A DNA stretch of 64,000 bases from Fidelibacterota bacterium 408169 (GTDB lineage: Bacteria > Fidelibacterota > Marinisomatia > Marinisomatales > TCS55), in the NCBI GenBank assembly GCA_002256485.1, contig NNSG01000004.1, forward strand, positions 124,001 through 188,000. The letters run 5' to 3'. The position numbers and the translations under genes were made by a program. The notes under the pieces are model-generated. The model did no database searches. It was not told the DNA's origin and worked only from the letters and a program-made list of their open reading frames with translations. Shown here in pieces: positions 1 through 10,383 of this stretch. Each line of letters begins with the position of its first letter. Positions within the stretch are counted from its first letter, which is position 1.

Positions 1-77
1 GCAATAATGGTAACTAAAATAGTTACTGTAAGAATCAGCTCCGGCCAATATAGACTTAAACTTTGGAGATTATTCAT
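1..77 (-). CDS. nuoN: NADH-quinone oxidoreductase subunit N (N-terminus only, truncated by window edge)
   Basis: Reverse strand ATG at 77 gives MNNLQSLSLYWPELILTVTILVTII, a NuoN-like start, directly after nuoM in the operon. Confidence 0.7.
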   Translation of the reverse strand, partial: MNNLQSLSLYWPELILTVTILVTII

Positions 78-82
78 TTAGT

Positions 83-1633
83 CTAAAATACCCCTGCAAT
101 TCCGTTTATGTTGGCGACTGTATCAATTATAACATTCATCGTATTGCTGATCAAATCAAGGAATGGTCTTGGGTAAATTCCAAAAAACACAGTTATCACC
201 AATAACGGTACAACCGTAAAAAGCTCCATTTTATTAATCTCGGGTAAATCCTTATATTTATCATTTAATTCACCCATGAACATGCGTTGAAACGCCCAAA
301 GGAAATATGCAGCGTTTAATAGAATGCCCAACGTTGAAGCAATTACGATCGCTTTGAAAACCGGGAATGCACCGATAAAACACATGGCTTCACTGACAAA
401 TCCTGATAATCCAGGTAAACCAAGACCGGCAAAAAAAGCAACAGCTACAATTCCTGAAAAAATAGGCATGGATGTCGCCAATCCACCAAATCCTTCAATA
501 TCCCTGTGATGTGCTCGTTCATAAATAACACCCACTAGAATAAATAACATTGCTGAAATTGTACCATGATTAAACATTTGGAAGACTGCGCCACCCAATC
601 CTGCTTGTGCAGCCAACAAGTTATTTCCGTTCGCTTCTCCCGCAGCAATCACAGCGGCCATACCAATGAGTAAATATCCCATATGGTTCACACTGGAGTA
701 CGCAACCAACTTTTTTAAGTCCTTCTGAGCTAGAGCGCACATGGCACCCCAAATAACATTAATTAGTCCCAGCAAAGCCAATGCTCCGGCAAACCACCAA
801 ACTGCAACGGGCAACATTGTGTAATTAACCCGCAATATTCCATAAACACCAAGCTTTAGCAGGATGCCAGCCAGAATAACTGAAATGGCTGTTGGTGCTT
901 CTACATGAGCCAAGGGTAGCCAGGTATGGAATGGAAAAACTGGAACTTTGATGGCAAAACCAATAAATAGTAAAACCCAAATTACTTTTACTGCACTCAT
1001 CCCCCACCACATTACACCATCAAGTACAGTGGGTGCAGTCTGCATAAGCAGCAACATGTCAAATGTCCTTCCACATGAAAAGTACAACGCTAGAATTGCA
1101 ACGAGCATAAGCACAGAACCAAAGAGAGTATAAAGGAAAAACTTTATAGCAGCATATTCACGCTGGGGTCCACCCCACATTCCAATGAGAAAATACATAG
1201 GTAGTAACATCACTTCCCAAAATACATAAAAGAGGAAAAAATCCAGCGATAAAAAGACACCCATGACACCCGTGTTTAATAGAAGATAAAGTGCAAAATA
1301 CCCTTTTTGAGCACGGTCAATGTTCCAACTGACAAACGTTCCCAAGAAAAATAATAATCCCGTCAGTATGACCATGGGCAGACTAAGTCCGTCCACACCT
1401 AATATATAGGTTATATTGAACGATGGAATCCATTCCGCCCGTTCCATGAACTGAAATCCGCCATTCGTTACATCAAACCGCGACCACAGACCCAATGTTG
1501 CTAAAAATTGAATACCGGTGATTACAGCGGTAATTATTTTTAATATGAATACCTTTTCCCTTGGGACTAAGGCGATTACCGCCATTCCCACGACAGGAAG
1601 CCAGATGATCCAACTTAGAATGCTTGTATCCAT
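83..1633 (-). CDS. nuoM: NADH-quinone oxidoreductase subunit M
   Basis: 516 aa antiporter-like polytopic protein; motifs FWEVMLLPMYFLIGMWGG, FPFHTWLPLAHVEAPT, KLVAYSSVNHMGY. Confidence 0.97.
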   Translation of the reverse strand: MDTSILSWIIWLPVVGMAVIALVPREKVFILKIITAVITGIQFLATLGLWSRFDVTNGGFQFMERAEWIPSFNITYILGVDGLSLPMVILTGLLFFLGTFVSWNIDRAQKGYFALYLLLNTGVMGVFLSLDFFLFYVFWEVMLLPMYFLIGMWGGPQREYAAIKFFLYTLFGSVLMLVAILALYFSCGRTFDMLLLMQTAPTVLDGVMWWGMSAVKVIWVLLFIGFAIKVPVFPFHTWLPLAHVEAPTAISVILAGILLKLGVYGILRVNYTMLPVAVWWFAGALALLGLINVIWGAMCALAQKDLKKLVAYSSVNHMGYLLIGMAAVIAAGEANGNNLLAAQAGLGGAVFQMFNHGTISAMLFILVGVIYERAHHRDIEGFGGLATSMPIFSGIVAVAFFAGLGLPGLSGFVSEAMCFIGAFPVFKAIVIASTLGILLNAAYFLWAFQRMFMGELNDKYKDLPEINKMELFTVVPLLVITVFFGIYPRPFLDLISNTMNVIIDTVANINGIAGVF

Positions 1634-1658
1634 TCCTTTTCCTTTAACCTTTCAAATT

Positions 1659-3710
1659 TTAAAATGACTGTATCAAAACAATAACGACAACTCCCAGAAG
1701 CGCAAAAAGCATATAATTCTGTAAACGGCCAGTCTGTAAGTATTTCAACACACCGCCGGTCGAGCGGGCGCTGCGGCCGATACCATCTACGATTGTCTGG
1801 TCTAATCCATCATAATCCATTCGGCCAGTAAAAAAAGAGATTATTTTCCCTACTCTGCCAAATCCATTTATGAAGTATTTATCGTATAAATCCCAATCAA
1901 TGTGCGCCACAAGAGCAGATAGTTTCAAAAATGGTTGATAGATTAATCGATCATAGTTTTCATCGAAAAAATATTTATTGAATGATAATTTATACAGGGG
2001 TTTGAGTTTTCCTGCCCATTCATCTGCAGAAAGTTTTTTCTTAAAATAAAATGTCCATGATAAAAATATTCCCAAAGCAGCAACAAAAAGAGATAAAGCC
2101 ATAGCCGTATAATGAACGTGATGAATGCCTTCCGCAATATGGTGTGCGGTTGGATTTCCCGGCACTGCAGCATCAGAAGCAACAATGAGTTCCGTAAACC
2201 AGCCATGATCAGAAAAAGGATTAAAATAAGGTAGTGTATAAAAAATGAAAATGCTCATTGAACTCAAAAGAATCAGGGGAAAGGTCATTTCTTTGGGAGA
2301 TTCATGAATATCATCAACCAGTTCAGCCATTTGCGGCTTTCCATGGAAGGTCTTAAAAATTATACGGAACATATAAAATGCTGTAATAGCCGCTGCACCA
2401 AAACCAAAAACGGGTAAAAGGAAATGTTCGGGATGGTGTGAAGCGAAAGAAAGCGTACCTGCAAGGATTGCATCTTTAGATAAAAATCCCGAGAATAGAG
2501 GAACGCCAGAAATGGCCAATGTGCTGACCAACATTGCCCAGTATGTGATGGGCATTTTATCTTTAAAACCACCCATATTCCTCATGTCTTGGGGATCGGT
2601 ATCATGATCATGTTTTTTATGCAATGCATGATGCATGGCGTGAATCACAGAACCGGAACCATAAAATAAGCAGGCCTTAAACATGGCATGTGTCACCAAG
2701 TGGAAAAAACCGGCAATGTATGCACCTGATCCAACAGCTAATATCATGTATCCCAATTGACTGACAGTGGAATATGCCAGCACTTTTTTAATATCATTTT
2801 GGGTGATAGCAATCGTTGCCGCAAAAAGAGCCGTAAAGCCACCCACATAAGCAATTACAAGTAATGCATCAGGCGTAAACAATGGAAATAAGCGAACGCA
2901 TAAATACACACCGGCGGCAACCATAGTAGCTGCGTGCATCAAAGCAGAAACAGGCGTGGGACCTTCCATGGCGTCCGGCAACCAAATATGCAACGGAAAC
3001 TGGGATGATTTTCCCATTGCACCCAAAAACAAGCCTACACCGGCAAATGTCAAAATACTTCCGCCCATCTTTTCGGCGGTAATCCCATCAAATATTTCTG
3101 AAAACACAAATGTACCTAAGGTCGAAAAAATGAGCATAATTCCAATAAAAAAACCAATATCACCGACGCGGTTAACGAGGAATGCTTTTTTGGCAGCGTC
3201 GGCGGCGGAATCTTTTTCAAACCAGTGACCAATCAATAAATAAGAACTCACGCCCACTAATTCCCAGAACATATACATGGAAATCAAATTATTGGCCAGG
3301 ACGATGCCGTTCATGCTAAAGGTAAATAGTCCCAAATAAGCGTAATAACGAGAATAGCGAATATCACCTTCCAAATATTTGATAGAAAAAATGTGGGTCA
3401 TTGTGGAAATAAGCGCTACAACAAGAAGCATGGTTATGGTAATATTATCCACCAGAAAGCCCAACTCAATGTGGAAGGCTCCCATATCCAACCAGGTGAA
3501 TGATGCTTCCTGGGCAAAGTGGGGTTCATGGCCAATTAACATAGACGTAAACATGGCTATTGATAAAATGAGAGTTGTAACCACCGCACCAATGGCAACC
3601 CAATCACCTTGGCGGGGCAACCGCTTCCCAATAAATATTTGAATAAGAAATGCTGCCAGCGGCAGAAATAAAATCAGTAGCGAATAGTCCATTATCATAT
3701 TACCTGTCAT
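1659..3710 (-). CDS. nuoL: NADH-quinone oxidoreductase subunit L
   Basis: 683 aa; FWELVGVSSYLLIGHWFEK, FPLHIWLPDAMEGPTPVSALMHAATMVAAG; C-terminal long-helix region. Confidence 0.97.
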   Translation of the reverse strand: MTGNMIMDYSLLILFLPLAAFLIQIFIGKRLPRQGDWVAIGAVVTTLILSIAMFTSMLIGHEPHFAQEASFTWLDMGAFHIELGFLVDNITITMLLVVALISTMTHIFSIKYLEGDIRYSRYYAYLGLFTFSMNGIVLANNLISMYMFWELVGVSSYLLIGHWFEKDSAADAAKKAFLVNRVGDIGFFIGIMLIFSTLGTFVFSEIFDGITAEKMGGSILTFAGVGLFLGAMGKSSQFPLHIWLPDAMEGPTPVSALMHAATMVAAGVYLCVRLFPLFTPDALLVIAYVGGFTALFAATIAITQNDIKKVLAYSTVSQLGYMILAVGSGAYIAGFFHLVTHAMFKACLFYGSGSVIHAMHHALHKKHDHDTDPQDMRNMGGFKDKMPITYWAMLVSTLAISGVPLFSGFLSKDAILAGTLSFASHHPEHFLLPVFGFGAAAITAFYMFRIIFKTFHGKPQMAELVDDIHESPKEMTFPLILLSSMSIFIFYTLPYFNPFSDHGWFTELIVASDAAVPGNPTAHHIAEGIHHVHYTAMALSLFVAALGIFLSWTFYFKKKLSADEWAGKLKPLYKLSFNKYFFDENYDRLIYQPFLKLSALVAHIDWDLYDKYFINGFGRVGKIISFFTGRMDYDGLDQTIVDGIGRSARSTGGVLKYLQTGRLQNYMLFALLGVVVIVLIQSF

Positions 3711-4012
3711 TGCCGCAGCTCCTGAACATCATCCACGTTGATTGTTTTATAATTATTATAAATATTAATAATAATCGCCAAAGCCACCGCCGCTTCCGCC
3801 GCAGCCATAATGATGACAAAGAGTGCAAAAATGTGACCTGAAATATTCATACCACCAAATTTTGCAAAAGCCAGGAAATTTAAATTAGCCGCATTCAAAA
3901 TAAGTTCGATTCCCATTAGGACAGCTACGCCATTTCGACGGGTGATAACACCAAATAGCCCCAATGAAAAAAGGATGGCAGCAACAAATAAATATGTATT
4001 TAAACTATCCAT
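3707..4012 (-). CDS. nuoK: NADH-quinone oxidoreductase subunit K
   Basis: 101 aa; LMGIELILNAANLNFLAF, AAAEAAVALAIIINIY. Confidence 0.97.
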   Translation of the reverse strand: MDSLNTYLFVAAILFSLGLFGVITRRNGVAVLMGIELILNAANLNFLAFAKFGGMNISGHIFALFVIIMAAAEAAVALAIIINIYNNYKTINVDDVQELRQ

Positions 4013-4503
4013 TATTCATCTCTCCGGGATAGCATGGCGGCACCCATCAACGCAGCCAATAATAAGAGTGATGCCACTTCGAAAGGCAATAAATATTCCA
4101 TCATCAGCAATGTACCGATTGTAGCGGTTGTTTGAACCGGCTCAACAAATTCTGTTTGAAGCCATGGTGTATTGAGGATCATGACTCCAAGTACAAATAA
4201 AATTCCCAATACAACCATTCCCCCAATTCCTTTTTGGACACTTGTATGGGAAATATTCACCGATGTAATGCGATTGGTGAGCATAATTCCAAAAATGATC
4301 AGGACCAGAATACCGCCGACATAAATCACCACTTGGACACCAGCTAAAAAGTCAGCCCATAAGAAAACATACAGAGCCGCCATGCCAAAAAGCGTGAACA
4401 AAAGTGCGATGGCGGAATATATCAGTTTTTCATTAAGGACGACAGTGAGAGCCGAGCCCAACGTCAGAACAACAATAAACCAGAATGCCGCATCAACTAT
4501 CAT
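4012..4503 (-). CDS. nuoJ: NADH-quinone oxidoreductase subunit J
   Basis: 163 aa membrane protein; VVIYVGGILVLIIFGIML; position in operon. Confidence 0.95.
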   Translation of the reverse strand: MIVDAAFWFIVVLTLGSALTVVLNEKLIYSAIALLFTLFGMAALYVFLWADFLAGVQVVIYVGGILVLIIFGIMLTNRITSVNISHTSVQKGIGGMVVLGILFVLGVMILNTPWLQTEFVEPVQTTATIGTLLMMEYLLPFEVASLLLLAALMGAAMLSRRDE

Positions 4504-5084
4504 GCTTTTGCCTCTTCTTTCTGGGGAAAATATTTTGATAATTTTTCGTCATCTATTTCTTTGGCAAATTTGTAAATAAGATCATTGCGATCGTATTGAG
4601 AAAATTCATAATCAATTGGATGCTTGTGAGAATTGGGGCCCCCAGTCATATAAATACATTCTTCCGGGCAGGGATACGTGCAAAGATTGCAATAGCAGCA
4701 TTCCGTCATATCAATATCGAATCGAGAAACTATCAATGCTTTTTTGGTTCCATTAGACGTAACACCCGTATGGTTTATATCTGGCAAATCTTCGCCTTTT
4801 GCTCCAGATTTTGTTGTAACAATTTTAATACATTGAACCGGGCAAGCACGTTCACACTTCATGCAACCAATACAATCATCAATATCCACTTGTAGCCGTG
4901 AGCGAATTACGTTATAATCGTCAATATTAAAGCCAATATCCCGCTCCGGACGTGGCCAGCGTTCTTCTGGATATTGCAGTGTAACATTATCCTTGCGAAT
5001 ATTTAACATATGCCGCCATGTAATTCCCAATCCAGTAAACAGAGTTGAGACTGCTTCAAATATATTGCTGAAATAATTAGACAT
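4500..5084 (-). CDS. nuoI: NADH-quinone oxidoreductase subunit I (2x[4Fe-4S])
   Basis: CIGCMKCERACPVQCI and CCYCNLCTYPCPEECI ferredoxin motifs. Confidence 0.96.
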   Translation of the reverse strand: MSNYFSNIFEAVSTLFTGLGITWRHMLNIRKDNVTLQYPEERWPRPERDIGFNIDDYNVIRSRLQVDIDDCIGCMKCERACPVQCIKIVTTKSGAKGEDLPDINHTGVTSNGTKKALIVSRFDIDMTECCYCNLCTYPCPEECIYMTGGPNSHKHPIDYEFSQYDRNDLIYKFAKEIDDEKLSKYFPQKEEAKA

Positions 5085-5087
5085 TGT

Positions 5088-6164
5088 TTACCCTACCAGC
5101 AGACTCCAGATACCCACGCCAAAAATATTTAGCAAAGAGAATGGTAAAAATACTTTCCAGCAAATACTCATTAATTGATCAACGCGTAAGCGAGGAAACG
5201 TCCAGCGAAACCAAATCATTACAAATACGAGACTTAATGTTTTTCCCATGAACCAAAAGACTCCCCAACCGGGAGAGTCGAAAAATCCGGAAATGGGACT
5301 GTTCCATCCACCAAGAAACGCTGTAGCAGACACACCGCTTACAACAAACATTTCAGCATATTCACTTAAAAAGAAAAATGCATAACGCATACCGGAATAT
5401 TCCGTAAATGCTCCGGCCACTAATTCTGATTCAGCTTCGGGGATATCGAAAGGAGTCCTGTTGCATTCTGCGACACCGCTTATAAAAAAAATGAAAAAGG
5501 CTATAAAACTGAAAGGGTTATTAAAAATAATCCAATTGGGTAAAATTCCCCAAATAGTTCCCTGCTGAAATTCATTAATACCCTGCATACTCAACGTTTC
5601 AGTAAGCATAATAATGGAAATGATGGATAATCCGGCGGGAATTTCATAGCTGACTATTTGCGCAGCAGAACGCATACCGCCGTATAAGGACCATTTATTA
5701 TTGGAACTCCATCCAGCCAGTATAATTCCAATCACGCTCAAGGAACCGACGGCCAAAATATAAAAAATCCCAATATTCATATCTGCTATGATCGTATTTT
5801 GGCCAAAGGGCAAAGCAGCAAAGGAAATAAATGCTCCGATAAAAACGACAAAAGGTGCCATAATAAATAATTTTTTATCTGCAGCCGCTGGAATAATATC
5901 TTCTTTTAAAATTAATTTAAGGGCATCTGCTACGGGTTGAAGCAAGCCCCACTTACCGGCATGAAAACCAACACCTTGTCCCATGGGACCCACTTTATCT
6001 GCCATAAAAGATGAAATTTTCACTTCACCATAAATAGCCACCAAGGCATACACAGCTATAAAAAGAAATACAGGTAAGGCGCAGATTATAACGGCTGTCA
6101 GGAAAGTAATAACAGGCCAATCAGTTCCAAAAGGTAACCAGTTAATTAATTGATCCACTGTCAT
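5088..6164 (-). CDS. nuoH: NADH-quinone oxidoreductase subunit H
   Basis: 358 aa; ADALKLILKEDIIP, CNRTPFDIPEAESELVAGAFTEYSGMRYAFFFLSEYAEM. Confidence 0.97.
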   Translation of the reverse strand: MTVDQLINWLPFGTDWPVITFLTAVIICALPVFLFIAVYALVAIYGEVKISSFMADKVGPMGQGVGFHAGKWGLLQPVADALKLILKEDIIPAAADKKLFIMAPFVVFIGAFISFAALPFGQNTIIADMNIGIFYILAVGSLSVIGIILAGWSSNNKWSLYGGMRSAAQIVSYEIPAGLSIISIIMLTETLSMQGINEFQQGTIWGILPNWIIFNNPFSFIAFFIFFISGVAECNRTPFDIPEAESELVAGAFTEYSGMRYAFFFLSEYAEMFVVSGVSATAFLGGWNSPISGFFDSPGWGVFWFMGKTLSLVFVMIWFRWTFPRLRVDQLMSICWKVFLPFSLLNIFGVGIWSLLVG

Positions 6165-7279
6165 CGGTCAATCTCTCCCAATACAATATCTAAACTGCCA
6201 AGTATAGCCAACACATCTGACATCATCCAACCTTGTGAAATTTCGCTCAATACACTTAAGGCAGTAAATGCTGGAGAACGCATTTTTAAGCGATAGGGAA
6301 TCGGAGAACCGTCACTGACAATATAGTATGCCAAATCACCACGAGGTGATTCAGTGCGCTTATAAATCGATCCTTGAGGTGGACGAATTTTTTTAGGCAG
6401 TGCTTGGTGTACATCGCCGGCAGGGATACCTTTTAATGCTTGGCGCGTAATCTTAACACTTTCTTTCATTTCTACCATCCGAACATAATACCTGTCCCAA
6501 CAGTCACCTACAGTACCCATTTCTCCAGCTCCAACGGGAATATCAAAGTCAAATTTATCATAAATGGAATAGGGTTCATCTTTGCGAATATCCCACTTTA
6601 CTCCGGACCCGCGTAAATTTGGACCGGTGACGCCATAACTGACAGCCACTTCCGGCGGCATAACACCTACGTCACCCGTACGCTCTATAAATATTTTATT
6701 ATAAGTGAGCAATTCATTGTATTCTTCAATCTTCGGTTCGAAATAATCCAGAAATGAATATACTGCACCAATAAACCCGGGAGGCAGATCATGGGAAACA
6801 CCCCCAACCCAAATATAATTGTAGAGCAACCGCGCGCCGCATAATGTTTCGAACAAATCCAAAATCCGTTCCCGATCGCGGAACATATATAAGAAAGGAG
6901 TAAAAGCACCCACATCCAAACCATATGCTCCCAAGGCCAATAAATGGCTGGCGATGCGGTTGAGTTCAGCCACGATAACGCGAATGTATTCGACGCGCTC
7001 TGGCACCTTTATTTCCATGAGTTCTTCGACTGTTACTGCATAACCAAAATTATTATTCATAGCAGCGATATAATCACATCGATCCGTATACGGAATTACT
7101 TGTTCATAAGTTACATTTTCGCAATGTTTTTCAAAACAGCGATGTAAATAACCAATGATGGGTTCCACTTCAGAAATTATCTCGCCGTCCGTTTTCACTT
7201 TCAGACGCAAGACTCCGTGAGTACTGGGATGCTGTGGCCCAATATTCAGAGTCATTAAATCGCCGTGAACTACTCCCAC
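6161..7279 (-). CDS. nuoD: NADH-quinone oxidoreductase subunit D
   Basis: 372 aa; NIGPQHPSTHGVLRL, C-terminal LGSLDIVLGEIDR. Confidence 0.97.
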   Translation of the reverse strand: MGVVHGDLMTLNIGPQHPSTHGVLRLKVKTDGEIISEVEPIIGYLHRCFEKHCENVTYEQVIPYTDRCDYIAAMNNNFGYAVTVEELMEIKVPERVEYIRVIVAELNRIASHLLALGAYGLDVGAFTPFLYMFRDRERILDLFETLCGARLLYNYIWVGGVSHDLPPGFIGAVYSFLDYFEPKIEEYNELLTYNKIFIERTGDVGVMPPEVAVSYGVTGPNLRGSGVKWDIRKDEPYSIYDKFDFDIPVGAGEMGTVGDCWDRYYVRMVEMKESVKITRQALKGIPAGDVHQALPKKIRPPQGSIYKRTESPRGDLAYYIVSDGSPIPYRLKMRSPAFTALSVLSEISQGWMMSDVLAILGSLDIVLGEIDR

Positions 7280-7974
7280 CCGTCTTTCACTTTCGGTACA
7301 ACAATACCATGATATGTTTCTTGTGTTTCATAATCTTTACGCAAGGGCCATCCTTCCCAATCTTCCGGACATAGGATTCGGATCATATTGCTATGACCTT
7401 CAAATTCGATACCATACATGTCAAATGTTTCCCGCTCAAACCAATCGCCAATTCGCCATACCTGTTCGACTGACGGAACTTTAGGATTATTGCGATCTGT
7501 TTTAATGCGGATTTCAATGGTATGATTGTGAGTCATGGAATGAAGGTTATAACGCACTTCCAAATCCTCACCTTCTCCAAAATCATAACCGGTAACACAC
7601 TGGAGTGAATCAAATAGAAAATCAGGATTATCCCGTAAATATTGAGCAATCTTAAACCAGTTTTTTCCTTTCATTTGAATATGACCATTCACATCTTCAG
7701 CTTCCAACGAATTAGGAAATTTCTCATTCAGACAAGCAGCTACTTTTTCCGATAAAGACTTTTCAGTTGGAGCTGAATCACCTACTTTCAATTCATCAGT
7801 ATTAGATGGGTCTTCTGCGGGTGTTGTGGCTTTAGCCAAACGTTTGGCTTTTACCAGTGCTGCTTTAGCTTTTGATCGGGTCACACGATCTTCAATATCA
7901 TTTATCGCATCCATATCACCAGCTAAGGCGTTTGCTACAGCTTTTTCAATGAGTTTTATCTGTTCGTCACTCAT
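7270..7974 (-). CDS. nuoC: NADH-quinone oxidoreductase subunit C with N-terminal extension
   Basis: C-terminal [36 protein letters not shown] is typical of NuoC; about 70-80 aa Ala/Lys/Glu-rich N-terminal extension. Confidence 0.95.
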   Translation of the reverse strand: MSDEQIKLIEKAVANALAGDMDAINDIEDRVTRSKAKAALVKAKRLAKATTPAEDPSNTDELKVGDSAPTEKSLSEKVAACLNEKFPNSLEAEDVNGHIQMKGKNWFKIAQYLRDNPDFLFDSLQCVTGYDFGEGEDLEVRYNLHSMTHNHTIEIRIKTDRNNPKVPSVEQVWRIGDWFERETFDMYGIEFEGHSNMIRILCPEDWEGWPLRKDYETQETYHGIVVPKVKDGWE

Positions 7975-8462
7975 GCAATTTTTTTCGTCAATGGACGATC
8001 AGCCTGTATTTTTTCCTGCAGTTTTAATAGTCCTTCAATCAAGGCTTCAGGCCTGGGTGGACATCCAGGGATATACACATCAACAGGCACAACCAAGTCT
8101 ACTCCTTTAAGTACATGATATCCATGCTGCCAATAGGGTCCTCCGCTTGTAGCACAACTACCCATGGCAATCACATATTTCGGATCGGCCATTTGTTCAT
8201 ATAATTTTTTCACACGTAAAGACATTTTCATCGTTACCGTTCCGGCCACAATCATCACATCTGCCTGCCGTGGGGATGAACGGGGAATCATGCCGATTCG
8301 CATTAAGTCATACCGACTGGCAGCGGTGGCCATCATTTCGATGGCGCAGCAAGCTAATCCAAATTGAAAAAACCATGGGGATGTGGATCGTGCCCAGCCC
8401 AACAGTTTATCCATGGATGCCACAACGACATTATCCTGAAACCTGTTTTCAAGAACTCCCAA
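7971..8462 (-). CDS. nuoB: NADH-quinone oxidoreductase subunit B
   Basis: [48 protein letters not shown] (N2 cluster ligands). Confidence 0.98.
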   Translation of the reverse strand: MGVLENRFQDNVVVASMDKLLGWARSTSPWFFQFGLACCAIEMMATAASRYDLMRIGMIPRSSPRQADVMIVAGTVTMKMSLRVKKLYEQMADPKYVIAMGSCATSGGPYWQHGYHVLKGVDLVVPVDVYIPGCPPRPEALIEGLLKLQEKIQADRPLTKKIA

Positions 8463-8883
8463 CTGTAGTTCCTTCTTTTTCAGTTATCACTTTACGGTAT
8501 CGGCCTCGGGCATATTTCACGCGGTATTTCACCCAATCCAGATCACCCTTCTTCCAAACGTAGGCAAGTCCTACTATTAAAATTAGTAGAAAAATGGACA
8601 TCTCCACAAATGCGAGTAAGCCCAGTTCTTTAAAAACAACTGCCCATGGAAATAGAAAGACTACTTCCACATCAAAAATAAGGAAAATAAGGGCAATGAC
8701 ATAAAAACGAATATTGAACTGCACCCATGCGGATCCTTCAGATTCTTCGCCACATTCATAGGTAGACAGCTTGTCCGGCGAATCATTTTTTGGCGCAACA
8801 AGCCGCTGAATAAGCAGCGGAACGTAGACCAAAACAATGCCGATCAAGATAAAGAGAAATATGGTTCCAAAGTCACGGTACAT
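8449..8883 (-). CDS. nuoA: NADH-quinone oxidoreductase subunit A
   Basis: 144 aa; [40 protein letters not shown]. Confidence 0.97.
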   Translation of the reverse strand: MYRDFGTIFLFILIGIVLVYVPLLIQRLVAPKNDSPDKLSTYECGEESEGSAWVQFNIRFYVIALIFLIFDVEVVFLFPWAVVFKELGLLAFVEMSIFLLILIVGLAYVWKKGDLDWVKYRVKYARGRYRKVITEKEGTTVGSS

Positions 8884-8972
8884 TTATAAAATCTCGTTAT
8901 ATTCGAGCCTGAAATTTATAGATTTGAAAGTTCATCTTGCAAGGCTAATCCCTGTAAAAATGAACAATTTTT

Positions 8973-9917
8973 ATGTTTGATGAGCCCGCAACGCTTCTGC
9001 TAAATTCAGCATTGATGAACCTCTTTAATTCAATACTTGCCGCCATTATTTCTATTTTTCCACGCTGGATAATCAAACCATTTGCAAAACCCTATGTTGC
9101 GGGAGAAACCATCACTGAAGCACTTACACATATTAATTTATTGAATGGAAAAGAATTTGCTGCTACGTTGGATATCCTAGGTGAACATGTACAATCGATT
9201 GATGAAGCGGCAGACATTACGAAATCATATATTGAAATATTAGACGCAATCAGTGAGCAAGATCTCGATTGCAATATTTCCATTAAGCCAACCCACATCG
9301 GTCTAGACATTAGCTATGATACTGCAAGGGATAATCTTTTCAGTCTTTTAACCAAAGCAAAAGAATTGCATAGTTTTGTACGTATTGATATGGAAGACTC
9401 TCCTTATACTGACGCATCCATCAAGCTCTATTTGGAAGCTTTGGTTCATTATGATAATGTGGGACCGGTCATTCAAGCATACCTCCACCGTTCAACGGAA
9501 GATATTAAAAGACTGAATAGTGAAAAATTCAATGTACGAATTTGTAAGGGAATTTATTCTGAATCAGAAACAATCGCATTACAGCTCGAAGATGAAATAA
9601 ATGATCAATTTATCCAATTGGTAAAAAATATTATAACAGGTGACGGTTATGTTGGGATAGCAACACATGATCTAACATTGATTAATGCATTGGATAATTG
9701 GATAAGTGAAAATGAAATTTCACCGGACCGCTTTGAATTTCAAGTGTTATTCGGTGTTCCTATGAAAGGACGATTACAAGAATTGCTAGATAAAGGATAT
9801 ACTGTTCGTCAATATGTACCATTTGGTAAAGATTGGCATGATTATTCAGTGAGACGCCTCAAAGAAAACCCAGCTATCGTTTCGTATGTAATAAAAAATA
9901 TGTTTAAAAAGAAATAG
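8973..9917 (+). CDS. Proline dehydrogenase (monofunctional PRODH)
   Basis: 314 aa; VRIDMEDSPYTDASI, RICKGIYSE, IATHDLTLINAL, FEFQVLFGVPM, VRQYVPFGKDWHDYSVRRLKENP; start may be the Met at residue 15. Confidence 0.9.
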   Translation: MFDEPATLLLNSALMNLFNSILAAIISIFPRWIIKPFAKPYVAGETITEALTHINLLNGKEFAATLDILGEHVQSIDEAADITKSYIEILDAISEQDLDCNISIKPTHIGLDISYDTARDNLFSLLTKAKELHSFVRIDMEDSPYTDASIKLYLEALVHYDNVGPVIQAYLHRSTEDIKRLNSEKFNVRICKGIYSESETIALQLEDEINDQFIQLVKNIITGDGYVGIATHDLTLINALDNWISENEISPDRFEFQVLFGVPMKGRLQELLDKGYTVRQYVPFGKDWHDYSVRRLKENPAIVSYVIKNMFKKK

Positions 9918-9927
9918 GGGAAAGTTC

Positions 9928-10329
9928 ATGAATGAAATGGATACTATTAGAAATATATTTGCAATGAAAACAATTGCAGTAGTAGGAATGTCACCTAAAC
10001 CTGAACGTCCCAGTCATTATGTAGCACTTTATTTACGGGATCAAGGCTATACAATAATCCCAGTCAACCCCGGACAAAAAGAGATTGTTGGATTGAATTG
10101 CTACCCTTCCCTTTTGGACATCCCTGAAAAAGTGGATGTGGTGGATGTATTTAGACGGCCTGAGCATGTGCTTCCCATTGCAGAAGCCGCTATCGAGATT
10201 GGTGCCAAGGCACTTTGGCTACAAGATCATGTAATCAATGATGAAGCGGCTCAACTGGCGGAAGATGCCGGCTTACTGGTGGTTATGAATGACTGTATGC
10301 TGCGTCGTCATAAGTTATTGCATACATAA
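9928..10329 (+). CDS. CoA-binding domain protein (YccU-like)
   Basis: 133 aa; IAVVGMSPKPERPSHYVALYLRDQGYTIIPVNPG, VDVVDVFRRPEHV, LWLQDHVINDEAA. Confidence 0.9.
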   Translation: MNEMDTIRNIFAMKTIAVVGMSPKPERPSHYVALYLRDQGYTIIPVNPGQKEIVGLNCYPSLLDIPEKVDVVDVFRRPEHVLPIAEAAIEIGAKALWLQDHVINDEAAQLAEDAGLLVVMNDCMLRRHKLLHT

Positions 10330-10383
10330 TAATTTAAGGTTATCTTTTAAAATGTAGGCAATCAATAATAGAAAAGGGAAGCT

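Noticed and set aside
324-1133. Short ORFs opposite or out of frame with nuoM (324-509, 825-1010, 948-1133)
   Set aside because: They lie inside a clearly conserved gene and have no recognisable domain
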